NCBI RefSeq assembly: GCF_000238775.2
Contig: NZ_AFEJ02000001.1
Location: forward strand, 3,596,001 to 3,660,000
Direction of reading: 5' to 3'
Origin: Acaryochloris sp. CCMEE 5410
GTDB taxonomy: Bacteria; Cyanobacteriota; Cyanobacteriia; Thermosynechococcales; Thermosynechococcaceae
Length of the DNA: 64,000 nucleotides
Shown here: positions 19,918 through 28,446 of the stretch, one piece after another
Layout: every line of letters starts with the position of its first letter
How positions within the stretch are numbered: position 1 is the first letter of the stretch
Program-made: the position numbers and the translations under genes
Notes under the pieces: model-generated
Database searches by the model: none
What the model saw: only the letters and a program-made list of their open reading frames with translations
Told to the model about the DNA's origin: nothing

Positions 19918-21879
19918 ATGAATCGATCTGTCTGGGCAATCGTTACGGCTCTCTGGAGTCTGGGAGGCGTCTCTGCTCTAGCAGCACCTCGCCCGATTGA
20001 TCGCATGGTGAACTGCGACATTCTAGTCGTGGGGGGTGGCCTGGCAGGGGTGGCCACTACCTATGAAGCCTTACTAGCTGGCCGTGAAGTGTGCATGACG
20101 GAGCTAACCGACTGGTGGGGCGGCCAGATTTCTTCCCAGGGCACTTCAGCCTTAGATGAAACTGTAGGACAACGCACTCGCGGGATTTTCCCCAGGGGCT
20201 ATGCCCAATTTCGCCAGCAATTAATTGAGGTATCAGGACGCGATCGCCCCGGTGATTGCTGGGTGAGTCTAGTTTGCTTTTTACCCCAGCAGGGACATAC
20301 CCTGCTTTTGGACATGCTGAAAACAGCGGAGGCCGACGGGAAGGGTAAGCTCCATTTATTTCCCAATACGGTGGTTAAGTCCCTAGAAACCAATCCTGAG
20401 GGTGATTCAATCACTTCAGTCCGAGGTATTCAACATCAGCCTGCCCCCGGAGCCCCCCCTCTCAATACCTATCCCCTTTCCCAAACCCTAGTCGACAGCT
20501 ACACCGAAGAAGATTCAGACCGCTTTACCAAAACGATTCTGCAATTTCAGCCACCCACTACCGGACAATGGATCGTGGTAGAGGCAACAGAGACGGGGGA
20601 ATTGCTGGCGCTAGCCGACCTCCCCTATCGCCTGGGCATCGACCCCCGCTCCCATCTAGAACCGTCTTCCTCCAGTGACCAGGCTGACCCTTACTGCACC
20701 CAGGCCAGCACCTATACCTTTGCTATGCAGGCCACTGCAACGCCGCCAGTGCATCAGCCGCCTGCGTTCTACCCTGAATACGAGCCGTTCTATAGTTTTG
20801 ACAAACCTCGCTATGCCCAAACGCCCAACTTAGTCTTTAGCTATCGCCGTATTTTTAGCGTTAAACCGGGTACTGCTGATGAGGAGGTAAATGTAGGCGA
20901 TATTTCCATGCAGAACTGGGGGGGAGGCAATGACTACGGACCTGGCACCGCCCAAGACAACCTGATTTTGACCCGAGACCAGCTACTGGCGGAAGGGCAA
21001 CTACAAGATTGGCAGGGGGGCTTACGGATTGCCAGTTTGCAGGGAGGCGAAGAATTGGCCCAGGGCTATTTCTATTGGCTGGTAGCCGGGACCACAGATT
21101 CTAAGGTGGCAGATCCTCCCAAGCAGCCTTGGCCCAATCTCAAGTACTTAAAAGGGCTAGAGTCACCGATGGGCACCGCCCACGGTTTGTCCAAGTTTCC
21201 CTATATGCGAGAGAGTCGGCGCTTAATTGGCCGCTATAGCTATGGCTATCCTCAAGGCTTTGTGATTACGGAAACAGATGTCTCTAAGCAGAACTTTCGG
21301 TTGCCTTATTACCGCAACACTTTATCGGGACCGGATTATCGAAATTTGATCACCCGGATGGCGGGGTTAAAAACCCTGGATGTGATTTTAGATCGCGTGC
21401 CGCTAGCAGAGGTGGAGTTGCGAACCAGATCTCGTATCTACCCGGACAGTGTGGGCATTGGTCACTATCCAATTGATTTTCATCCCTGTATGCAGCTTAG
21501 TCCTCCCCAAGCGCCGGGCAATCAAGAACGGCCTGGAGAACGCCAGGGGGCGACGCAAACCTATCCTTATCAAATTCCTCTGCGGGCGATGATTCCACCT
21601 CGGATTAATAATTTGCTGGTGACGGGGAAGAGTATTGCCACGAGTCACATTAGTGCGGCGACCTATCGGGTCCATAGTTTTGAATGGTCGTCGGGGGCGG
21701 CAGCGGGAACAACGGCGGCGTTTGTGCTGGATCAGGGGGTATTGCCCTATCAGTTGGTGGAGAATTTGCCAAGACGAAGCCCGAAGTTGGAGAAACTGCA
21801 GGCGATTTTGAATCGAAATCAAAATCCAACGGCGTTTCCAGATATGTCGATTTTTAATCTGAACTGGAAGAATTGGTGA
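19918..21879 (+). CDS. Exported FAD-dependent oxidoreductase
   Basis: The 653-aa protein has a signal peptide (hydrophobic run ending ALAAP) and then the FAD Rossmann motif DILVVGGGLAGVATTYEALLAG. TDWWGGQISSQGTSALDE resembles the PF12831-type FAD oxidoreductase family. The C-terminal TGKSIATSHISAATYRVH is the second FAD-contact region. The substrate is unknown. ATG at 19918 gives a proper signal sequence. The 3' end lies next to the HicB-like gene, which starts 11 nt later if read from its second ATG. Confidence 0.85.
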   Translation: MNRSVWAIVTALWSLGGVSALAAPRPIDRMVNCDILVVGGGLAGVATTYEALLAGREVCMTELTDWWGGQISSQGTSALDETVGQRTRGIFPRGYAQFRQQLIEVSGRDRPGDCWVSLVCFLPQQGHTLLLDMLKTAEADGKGKLHLFPNTVVKSLETNPEGDSITSVRGIQHQPAPGAPPLNTYPLSQTLVDSYTEEDSDRFTKTILQFQPPTTGQWIVVEATETGELLALADLPYRLGIDPRSHLEPSSSSDQADPYCTQASTYTFAMQATATPPVHQPPAFYPEYEPFYSFDKPRYAQTPNLVFSYRRIFSVKPGTADEEVNVGDISMQNWGGGNDYGPGTAQDNLILTRDQLLAEGQLQDWQGGLRIASLQGGEELAQGYFYWLVAGTTDSKVADPPKQPWPNLKYLKGLESPMGTAHGLSKFPYMRESRRLIGRYSYGYPQGFVITETDVSKQNFRLPYYRNTLSGPDYRNLITRMAGLKTLDVILDRVPLAEVELRTRSRIYPDSVGIGHYPIDFHPCMQLSPPQAPGNQERPGERQGATQTYPYQIPLRAMIPPRINNLLVTGKSIATSHISAATYRVHSFEWSSGAAAGTTAAFVLDQGVLPYQLVENLPRRSPKLEKLQAILNRNQNPTAFPDMSIFNLNWKNW

Positions 21880-21890
21880 GGGAGCGAACG

Positions 21891-22112
21891 ATGAAACACA
21901 AATATCGCGTCAACATCGTTTGGTCCGAGCCAGATGAATGTTACTTGGTAGAACTCCCAGAATTTGCCCATGAGCTGCAACGCTATTGCACCCATGGCGA
22001 TACTTACACAGAAGCAGTTACCAACGCCCAAGAGGTCTTAGAACTATTAATCGAAGATTATACGGCTGTAGGCAAACCCTTACCTGAACCACACATTTTG
22101 AAAGTTACTTAA
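21891..22112 (+). CDS. HicB-like antitoxin-family protein, apparently without HicA
   Basis: The 73-aa product MKHKYRVNIVWSEPDECYLV... has the HicB partial RNase-H-like fold: a strand with W-S-x-P-D-E, then HGDTYTEAVTNAQEVLELLIE. It has no C-terminal DNA-binding helix-turn-helix. The following gene is not a HicA (no dsRBD-like fold with the catalytic His). Stand-alone HicB-like genes are common in cyanobacteria. ATG at 21891 is chosen; a GTG at 21873 would overlap the oxidoreductase gene. Confidence 0.8.
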   Translation: MKHKYRVNIVWSEPDECYLVELPEFAHELQRYCTHGDTYTEAVTNAQEVLELLIEDYTAVGKPLPEPHILKVT

Positions 22113-22115
22113 CGG

Positions 22116-22436
22116 ATGACCCTCGCCAAAAAAGGTTCTAGAAAAATCGTTGTGGATGGTGTGGCATATCGATGGTCCATTCGCCACAAACCAACCTATC
22201 CCCAAGCCTTATGTCAAAGCAATCTAACCACTGCCGTAGAACTATATGATCAACCTGGTACGACGTTAATCATCACTTGGTCAGAACCCAGACCTGATAA
22301 CTGGTTGATGGCAACCAGTACCAGCATTACACCTCAACACATTACAAATGCTATTCGCCAGGCTCTTCGACAAGGTTGGGAACCTGCTTTATCCGGTGCA
22401 ACTTATCCCTTGCGTCTAGATGTGTTGCCTGGATGA
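22116..22436 (+). CDS. Conserved hypothetical protein paired with HicB-like gene
   Basis: The 106-aa protein starts MTLAKKGSRKIVVDGVAYRW and ends with RQALRQGWEPALSGATYPL. I recall similar short proteins in other bacteria but no named domain. It begins 3 nt after the HicB-like stop, so the two are translationally linked. The basic, Trp-rich make-up does not match known HicA toxins. Confidence 0.7.
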   Translation: MTLAKKGSRKIVVDGVAYRWSIRHKPTYPQALCQSNLTTAVELYDQPGTTLIITWSEPRPDNWLMATSTSITPQHITNAIRQALRQGWEPALSGATYPLRLDVLPG

Positions 22437-22534
22437 TAAGAATCGATTGAACCCACATAAACTTATTCCGAATTGATAATGCTGTGAATTGCTGCTCATC
22501 TGGCTAAGATCAGGGTAGCTATCGAGAGACTGTC

Positions 22535-23128
22535 ATGACCACTTTCATACCATCACCAGCTGCTACGGAAGATCAGCGTGTGATTCTCCCAAGTGTGTCT
22601 TGGCAGCAGTATGAGGGGTTGTTATCGGCGCTGGGGGACTATCCTGGGCTGCGCTTGTTGTACTTGCAGGGAAATTTAGAGATTTTTATGCCTTCGCCGG
22701 AACAGGAAATGCTGAAGAAGGTGATTGCTCGCTTGCTGGAGCGATATGCGGAGGAGGTGGATATTCCGCTGCATGGATATGGTTCGACGACGTTTCGACT
22801 GGAGGCGAAGGCACGAGGGTTGGAGCCGGATGAGTGTTATTGTGTGCAGGCGTTAAAAGATTTGCCTGATTTTGCGATTGAGGTGAATTTGACGAGTGGT
22901 GGGGTGGATAAGCTGGCGATTTATCAGGGGTTGGGAGTACCGGAAGTTTTGATTTGGCAGGATGATCGGCTGCAACTTTTTGATTTGCATGATGGGATAG
23001 AAGTTGTGACTCGCAGTCAGTTTTTTCCTGAGCTGGATTTTGCGTTGTTGGCCCAGTTTGTGCGACCTCAGGATCAACCGCAGGCCGTGAAAGATTTTCT
23101 GGCTACTCTTCGTGATTTAAGCCGTTAA
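22535..23128 (+). CDS. Uma2 family (DUF820) PD-(D/E)XK nuclease-like protein
   Basis: The 197-aa protein resembles the Uma2/DUF820 family, which has a restriction-endonuclease-like fold and is greatly expanded in cyanobacteria. Recognisable blocks are LLYLQGNLEIFMPSPEQE (N-terminal strand with the conserved Glu), EPDECYCV (catalytic Asp region) and PDFAIEVNLTSGGVDKLAIY (E-x-N ... K). Biological role and target are unknown. It stands alone with about 100 nt on either side. Confidence 0.87.
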   Translation: MTTFIPSPAATEDQRVILPSVSWQQYEGLLSALGDYPGLRLLYLQGNLEIFMPSPEQEMLKKVIARLLERYAEEVDIPLHGYGSTTFRLEAKARGLEPDECYCVQALKDLPDFAIEVNLTSGGVDKLAIYQGLGVPEVLIWQDDRLQLFDLHDGIEVVTRSQFFPELDFALLAQFVRPQDQPQAVKDFLATLRDLSR

Positions 23129-23248
23129 ATAGGGTGTTTATCTTCAGTGAACCTGGCTAAAATCTAGTCATAAACATGAGTAAAAAGCCTAATTTAAGGA
23201 CCCATGCCATAGAATTGCAGCAAGGTATGGTTTGCCGGGAGTCAGGAC

Positions 23249-24598
23249 GTGGCTGACGATTTCGAAATTTTACGGGGAATTTACAACTCCTTTGATCCTT
23301 TTCGGCCTTTGCCCGCGAAAGACCCAGTATATGTGGATTGCCAGGAAGTAAGGGGGGATGGAGACATCTTGGTGGAACTGGGCAACCAGATTCTCCTAGC
23401 GGAGCGCTTTACCCACCAACTGTATACCGGACATCGCGGGGCAGGGAAATCAACAGAGCTACTGCGATTAGCCAAGTTTTTGGAAGAGCATGGCTTTCAG
23501 GTGGTTTATTTTGCCGCGGATGATGAGGATATTGATGCGGAGGATGCTCAATATACAGATATTTTGCTGGCCTGTACCCGCCATTTGCTGCAAGTCTTGA
23601 AAGGACCGCAAGAAAACCCGGTTTGGCGTTGGGTGCAGTCGCGGATGCAAGCTTTAAAGGAGCTGCTGCAAAGCGAAATTACCTTGGACAATATTTCCAT
23701 TGAGTCTCAAATTACTCAGTTTGCCAAACTGACGGCAACGCTGAAGGCTAGCCCCGATACCCGCGCCAAAATTCGCCAGATTGTCGAACCTCATACAGTG
23801 TCTTTGATTGAGGCGCTTAATCAGTTTATTGAGGAGGCAATGACCAACTCGCCGCAACAATCGACTCAAAAGCTGGTGGTGATTGCTGATAACTTAGACC
23901 GAATCACGCCTGTAATTGCTAGGGAAGGGGCACGTAGCAACCATGAGCAGATCTTTATTGACCGCAATGAACAGCTCAAGGCGCTTAATTGCCATGTGAT
24001 TTATACGGTGCCGATATCTTTGGTTTATTCAGGTCGAGTCACAGACCTGCGGGATATTTACGATACCGATCCGCAGGTGCTACCCATGATTATGGTGCGT
24101 GAGTCTGATGGGGACGTGTACCAGCCAGGTTTAGACACCATGAAAGAAGTCATTGCTAAGCGGGTCTATCAGACCGAAGCTGTGAGTCCTAGTTTAGGAT
24201 TAGACTCGAAGATTTTTGATGCTCCAGAAACCTTAGATCAACTTTGTTTGATGAGTGGAGGACATGTCCGCAATTTGATGTTGTTGGCCCAGTCTTCAGT
24301 GCGGCGAACTCAAGCATTGCCGATCACAGCCCGAACGGTAAAACGAGCGATTACAGAAGCTCGCAACACCTATCGGAATGCAGTCTATGAACGCCAATGG
24401 TCAGTTTTAGCCCAGGTTGCCCGAACGAAGAAAGTCTTGAATGATGAGGTTCATCGAGAGCTATTGTTTAACCGCTGTATTCTGGAATATCGGTTTCTAG
24501 ATGAGGACGAGGAATTGCGATGCTGGTATGATGTGCATCCTTTAATTCGTGGGATTCAAGAGTTTAGAACTGCTTTGGCTGAGGGCGAGACATCATGA
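23249..24598 (+). CDS. P-loop ATPase, partner of TPR protein
   Basis: The 449-aa protein has Walker A GHRGAGKST (about residues 63-71) and Walker B KLVVIADNLDRI (about 208-219). An arginine-rich helical region follows, then a C-terminal winged-helix-like segment (NDEVHRELLFNRCILEYRF). This looks like the STAND/AAA ATPase module of bacterial signalling or conflict systems; that placement is inference. The start is a GTG. Its TGA overlaps the ATG of the next gene (ATGA), so the two proteins are made together. Confidence 0.8.
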   Translation: MADDFEILRGIYNSFDPFRPLPAKDPVYVDCQEVRGDGDILVELGNQILLAERFTHQLYTGHRGAGKSTELLRLAKFLEEHGFQVVYFAADDEDIDAEDAQYTDILLACTRHLLQVLKGPQENPVWRWVQSRMQALKELLQSEITLDNISIESQITQFAKLTATLKASPDTRAKIRQIVEPHTVSLIEALNQFIEEAMTNSPQQSTQKLVVIADNLDRITPVIAREGARSNHEQIFIDRNEQLKALNCHVIYTVPISLVYSGRVTDLRDIYDTDPQVLPMIMVRESDGDVYQPGLDTMKEVIAKRVYQTEAVSPSLGLDSKIFDAPETLDQLCLMSGGHVRNLMLLAQSSVRRTQALPITARTVKRAITEARNTYRNAVYERQWSVLAQVARTKKVLNDEVHRELLFNRCILEYRFLDEDEELRCWYDVHPLIRGIQEFRTALAEGETS

Positions 24599-26382
24599 CT
24601 CAATCACTGACAGATTGGGATGAAGATGTAGTTGTCGATCCAGAGGCAGAGTATCAAGCACTGCTAAGGACTATACGCTGGACTAATGGCTTTGGCCTAT
24701 CGTTTGTGCGGTGCTCACCCGCAGAAGCAGATCGCTTAATTGAGCGAATACAACAAGATTTAGGGAGTCAAAAACCACCGTCTGAATCACAAAAAAAGAT
24801 CGATGTTTTAAGGCTCGAACAACCTATTGATAACCTGTATGAAATTGTGGTGGCACTGCCCAATAAAGACCAAATAGATGTTCTATTTATTACGGGCATT
24901 GATAAGTCTCTGATTGCTGATATCAAGCCTGGTTATCAAGGGGAAGGTGAATATTACAACCTCAACACACTGCCTCGGATCTTAGGTCACCTGAATTTAC
25001 AGCGGGAAAGATTCCGGGATGATTTTGATATTTGTTTCATCTTTTTGGTGCCGCTGTTTGCCCTGAAATACTTTACGCGACGGGCACCGGACTTTTTTGA
25101 TTGGCGATCGGGGGTGTGGGAATTTAGAACTGACGCTAAATTACTTCAGCAGGAAGCGTCAAAGCTTCTTCTGGAAGGTAGTTTTCAGGAATATGTAACT
25201 CTCTCCTCACAAGAACGCACTCACAAAATCTTAGAGATTCGAGAGTTGCTTGATGAGATTCCATCTAGTTCTAATCAACGGTCTGGTTTGTTTTTTGAGT
25301 TGGGAACCCTTTTTGCTGCGGAGGCTGATTATCAATCGGCAATTCGAGCTTATGATCAAGCTTTAAACTTCAAGCCTAACTATCACCAAGCTTGGTACAA
25401 CCGAGGTATTGCTTACAATCATTTAGAGATGCATCAAGAGGCAGTTGCGAGTTGTGATAAAGCTTTAGAGCTTCAGCCAAGCAAATATGAAGCTTGGAAT
25501 AACCGGGGGGTTGCCCTAGTAGATTTAGGGCGATATACAGAGGCAGTTGAAAGTTTTGACAAAGCCCTAAAATATAGACCAGATTACCCTGAACTTTGGA
25601 ATAACCGGGGAGTTGCCTTTGAGAATTTAGGTCAGTATGCAGAGGCAATCTCAAGTTTTGACAGAGCCTTGGCAATCAACTCGAATGACATACAGGCTCA
25701 TTACAACCGGGGCATTGCTTTTGGGAAATTAGATCAACATGAAAAAGCAATCTCTAGTTGGAACAAAGTTATAGAAATTAAACCAGATGAACATAAAGCC
25801 TGGTACAACAAAGGAGTTGCCCTTTTTAATTTAGGAATGTATGAGGAGGCACTAGAAAGCTGGGAGCAAACTATTGAAATTGAACCTAATTTCCATGAAG
25901 CTTGGACCCACCGAGGTAGCGTCTTAGGTCATTTAGGCCTATATGAAGAGGCAATCACTAGTTATAACAAAGCCTTAAAGATCAAACCAGATCTATACGA
26001 AACCTGGAATAAGCGGGGCATTGCTCTAGGACATTTGGATCAGAATAAAGAGGCGATTTCTAGCTTTGATAAGACCTTAGAAATCAAACCTGATTTTTAT
26101 GAAGCTTGGAATAATAGAGGGGCTGCTCTAGATAATATAGGTCGGCATAAAGAAGCAGTCTCAAATTATAACAAGGCTCTAGAGCTGAAACCTAATGATC
26201 CAATGATTTTTTATAACAAAGCCTGCTGCTATGCATTGCAATCTAATACTGAAGATGCAATTGAATACCTCAGTCTTGCCATTGCCCTAGCACCAGATGA
26301 ATATCGAGAAATGGCAAAAACTAACTCCGATTTTGATTCGATTCGAGACAACGAAGCCTTTGAAGCTTTATTAACGTCCTAA
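24595..26382 (+). CDS. TPR protein with N-terminal unassigned domain
   Basis: Residues 1-200 form an alpha/beta domain with FGLSFVRCSPAEADRLIERI and RAPDFFDWRSGVWEF. This domain is found at the front of many cyanobacterial and chloroflexal TPR or ATPase proteins, and I know no agreed name for it. About ten tetratricopeptide repeats of 34 residues follow from about 225, each with A-W-N-N-R-G-x-A and Y-x-E-A-I-x-S-x-x-K-A-L. There is no signal peptide. The 4-nt overlap with the ATPase gene argues for a complex in which the TPRs sense or scaffold and the ATPase switches. Confidence 0.85.
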   Translation: MTQSLTDWDEDVVVDPEAEYQALLRTIRWTNGFGLSFVRCSPAEADRLIERIQQDLGSQKPPSESQKKIDVLRLEQPIDNLYEIVVALPNKDQIDVLFITGIDKSLIADIKPGYQGEGEYYNLNTLPRILGHLNLQRERFRDDFDICFIFLVPLFALKYFTRRAPDFFDWRSGVWEFRTDAKLLQQEASKLLLEGSFQEYVTLSSQERTHKILEIRELLDEIPSSSNQRSGLFFELGTLFAAEADYQSAIRAYDQALNFKPNYHQAWYNRGIAYNHLEMHQEAVASCDKALELQPSKYEAWNNRGVALVDLGRYTEAVESFDKALKYRPDYPELWNNRGVAFENLGQYAEAISSFDRALAINSNDIQAHYNRGIAFGKLDQHEKAISSWNKVIEIKPDEHKAWYNKGVALFNLGMYEEALESWEQTIEIEPNFHEAWTHRGSVLGHLGLYEEAITSYNKALKIKPDLYETWNKRGIALGHLDQNKEAISSFDKTLEIKPDFYEAWNNRGAALDNIGRHKEAVSNYNKALELKPNDPMIFYNKACCYALQSNTEDAIEYLSLAIALAPDEYREMAKTNSDFDSIRDNEAFEALLTS

Positions 26383-26448
26383 CCTCAACTGCTCAACCCA
26401 CCCTGAACTCTTGTCTATGATTGAGGCAGGTCATTCAGCAGGGCTACC

Positions 26449-27036
26449 ATGCAAACCGCAGCAGCCAAAATCCGATATACCCCAGAAGAATACCTGGCTT
26501 TAGAAGAACAAGCTGAGTTTAAAAGTGAATATCATAATGGCGAGATTATCCCCATGACGGGAGTGTCCTTTAGCCGCGATCGCATCATCACCCGCCTATG
26601 TGCCTACCTCTTGCAAGCCCTTCAAGACAAAAACTACGAACCCTTTAGTAGCGATGTGCGCCTGTGGATCGCCAAATATCATAAATTTACCTACCCCGAC
26701 TTGATGGTAATTCAGGGCCAACCCCAACCCTATCAAGATCGCACCGACACCCTTACCAACCCCAAACTCATCATTGAAGTTCTGTCCAAATCAACCCAAG
26801 ATTATGACCAAGGCGATAAATTCAAGTACTATCGCTCCATCCCAGACCTACAAGAATATCTGCTGATTAATCAATACGAGCTAGACGTCCAGCAATACAC
26901 CAAAACCGACAGTGACTTCTGGATGTTTCGTGCTTATGAAACCGCTGCAGATACCCTCTCCCTAACTTCCATTAACGTCGAACTCACAGTTGCCACCCTC
27001 TACGAAGGCATCACCTTTGAACCCGCAAAGTCTTAG
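26449..27036 (+). CDS. Uma2 family (DUF820) PD-(D/E)XK nuclease-like protein
   Basis: The 195-aa product begins MQTAAAKIRYTPEEYLALEE and has the usual Uma2 blocks: FKSEYHNGEIIPMTG, YPDLMVIQG (catalytic Asp) and PKLIIEVLSKSTQDYDQGDKF (E-x-x-S-K-S-T, catalytic Glu). It belongs to a different subgroup from the Uma2 gene at 22535 (the E-Y-L start and the S-K-S-T-x-D-Y-D block). Target and role are unknown. It lies 66 nt after the TPR gene, on the same strand. Confidence 0.9.
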   Translation: MQTAAAKIRYTPEEYLALEEQAEFKSEYHNGEIIPMTGVSFSRDRIITRLCAYLLQALQDKNYEPFSSDVRLWIAKYHKFTYPDLMVIQGQPQPYQDRTDTLTNPKLIIEVLSKSTQDYDQGDKFKYYRSIPDLQEYLLINQYELDVQQYTKTDSDFWMFRAYETAADTLSLTSINVELTVATLYEGITFEPAKS

Positions 27037-27083
27037 CCCCAGAAACACCAGCGAAACCTCACCCAAACATCCCAGCAACCCAT

Positions 27084-27171
27084 CCCCTCTCGGGAGGGGT
27101 GCCCAACGGGCGGGGTGGGTCAGAAAAACAGCGCCAACCGCCAACCCACCCCTAACCCCTCCCAGGAGGGG
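27084..27171. repeat. Composite palindromic repeat (REP-like)
   Basis: Two GC-rich hairpins, CCCCTC/GAGGGG (27084-27099) and CCCCTCC/GGAGGGG (27156-27171), flank an inner stem of GGGGTGGGT (27112-27120) pairing with ACCCACCCC (27144-27152). The CCCACCCCTAACCCCTCC type of sequence is a widespread intergenic repeat in cyanobacterial genomes, as I recall. It sits between convergent genes and could also end transcription. Confidence 0.7.
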
Positions 27172-27204
27172 AAAGTATCGCCCATTATTCGGTGACTCGC
27201 CTCA

Positions 27205-27693
27205 CTAATCTGGCCGCAAAACCTTCGAGTAAATCAAATCGCAGCGCTCTGTCTCAATACCTGTCGCTGGCAAATACCCACTACTCTCATATAGTTTCAC
27301 CGCCTCCTTCAACACCGAAGCCGTCTCAATCCAAACCTCTCGAAACCCTTGAGCCACAATTTCCTGCTCCAACCGCTGCAATAACCAACGCCCTAAACCC
27401 TGCCCTCGCACCTGGGGCAACAAATACATCTTGCGAATCTCTACCGTGCTGACCCCACGCTTGACCGGGTAAAACGCCGCCGTTCCCACCACCTGGCCCT
27501 GGTACTCTACCACCCAGAACGCACCCCCCACCTGAACATAGGCCGTCTCCACTTCATAAACATCACGATCCGCCCCATCTGGCTCCCAGCCAATTCCATA
27601 CTCCGCCAGCACCGATCGAATCACCTCTGCCGCCACCTGACGATCTTTAAGCTGCCAGGCGCGAATCACAAAATCACGAAATTGGTCCTGCAT
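27205..27693 (-). CDS. GNAT N-acetyltransferase
   Basis: The 162-aa protein has the GNAT core: VVGTAAFYPV, then VEIRKMYLLPQVRGQGLGRWLLQ with the acetyl-CoA loop R-G-Q-G-L-G, and VKLYESSGYLPA. This resembles the branch that contains small-molecule acetyltransferases, but the substrate is unknown. Its ATG overlaps the TAA of miaE by one base, so translation is coupled. Confidence 0.9.
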   Translation of the reverse strand: MQDQFRDFVIRAWQLKDRQVAAEVIRSVLAEYGIGWEPDGADRDVYEVETAYVQVGGAFWVVEYQGQVVGTAAFYPVKRGVSTVEIRKMYLLPQVRGQGLGRWLLQRLEQEIVAQGFREVWIETASVLKEAVKLYESSGYLPATGIETERCDLIYSKVLRPD

Positions 27694-28319
27694 TAGCTAT
27701 GAATCCGGGGGTGAGGGTGGAGGGTCGCTAACAGCTCACTTTCAACCGTGGCTAACTCCTGCAGGCGAGCCGTCACCACATCTACTTCAAAATAAGTCGT
27801 TGCCAAGACCCAATAGGCCCCATAGTGCCGGGCTTCCGACGCCATTAAACTGCGATAAAACTTCGCCAACTCTGGATCTGGCAAATGCTGGGCCAGCAGC
27901 CCCAACCGCTCATGGCTGCGGGCTTCAATCAGGCCTGAGACCAGCAGCATATCCAGCAAGCGCTCCGGTTCATCTCGGCGAACTTGGGCACTGAGCTTCG
28001 AGCCATAGGGCGGGGCCGGGAGAGGTGCTAAAGCAATCCCCCGGAGATCGAGCCACTGATTCACCAGCTCAAAATGCTCCAGCTCCTCCCTGGCAATCGC
28101 CGTTAGCGTCCGCACCAGCTTGGTATAAGACGGATAGCGAAACATCATATTGACCGCCACCCCCGCCGCCTTACGCTCGCAGTGGGAGTGATCCAGCAAA
28201 ATCGTATCTAGATTCTGCAGGGCCTGGTCAATCCAGTCTGGGCGCGTGGGTTGCTGCAAAAACTTGATTTTGGGTTGCGCCCGCTCAAGCGTATCAGTGG
28301 GCAGCGTTGAATCAATCAT
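27693..28319 (-). CDS. miaE: tRNA-(ms2io6A37) hydroxylase
   Basis: MiaE is a di-iron monooxygenase that hydroxylates the isopentenyl group of the modified A37 in tRNAs reading UNN codons. The ferritin-like helices carry HCERKAAGVAVNMMF, AREELEHFELV and SEARHYGAYW, which supply the iron ligands (E-x-x-H pairs). Length (208 aa) is normal. It is transcribed divergently from the sugar-binding-protein gene and coupled to the GNAT gene. Confidence 0.92.
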   Translation of the reverse strand: MIDSTLPTDTLERAQPKIKFLQQPTRPDWIDQALQNLDTILLDHSHCERKAAGVAVNMMFRYPSYTKLVRTLTAIAREELEHFELVNQWLDLRGIALAPLPAPPYGSKLSAQVRRDEPERLLDMLLVSGLIEARSHERLGLLAQHLPDPELAKFYRSLMASEARHYGAYWVLATTYFEVDVVTARLQELATVESELLATLHPHPRIHS

Positions 28320-28446
28320 CGTGTTGGCATTGAATTTACCCTTCTTTACCTTAATCGCTGGCAGACAGCTTGCCTACCATCGGATTTTGATTTTTACCCA
28401 CGGGGGATCTAGAGTGTTGGGAACGCCTGCTAAGGGACTCATCAAC

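Noticed and set aside
21891-22436. A classical HicAB toxin-antitoxin pair
   Set aside because: The second gene lacks the HicA fold and catalytic His; only the HicB-like half is supported.
27075-27175. CRISPR array
   Set aside because: The GC-rich repeats are inverted and irregular, with no equal spacers; no cas genes are nearby.
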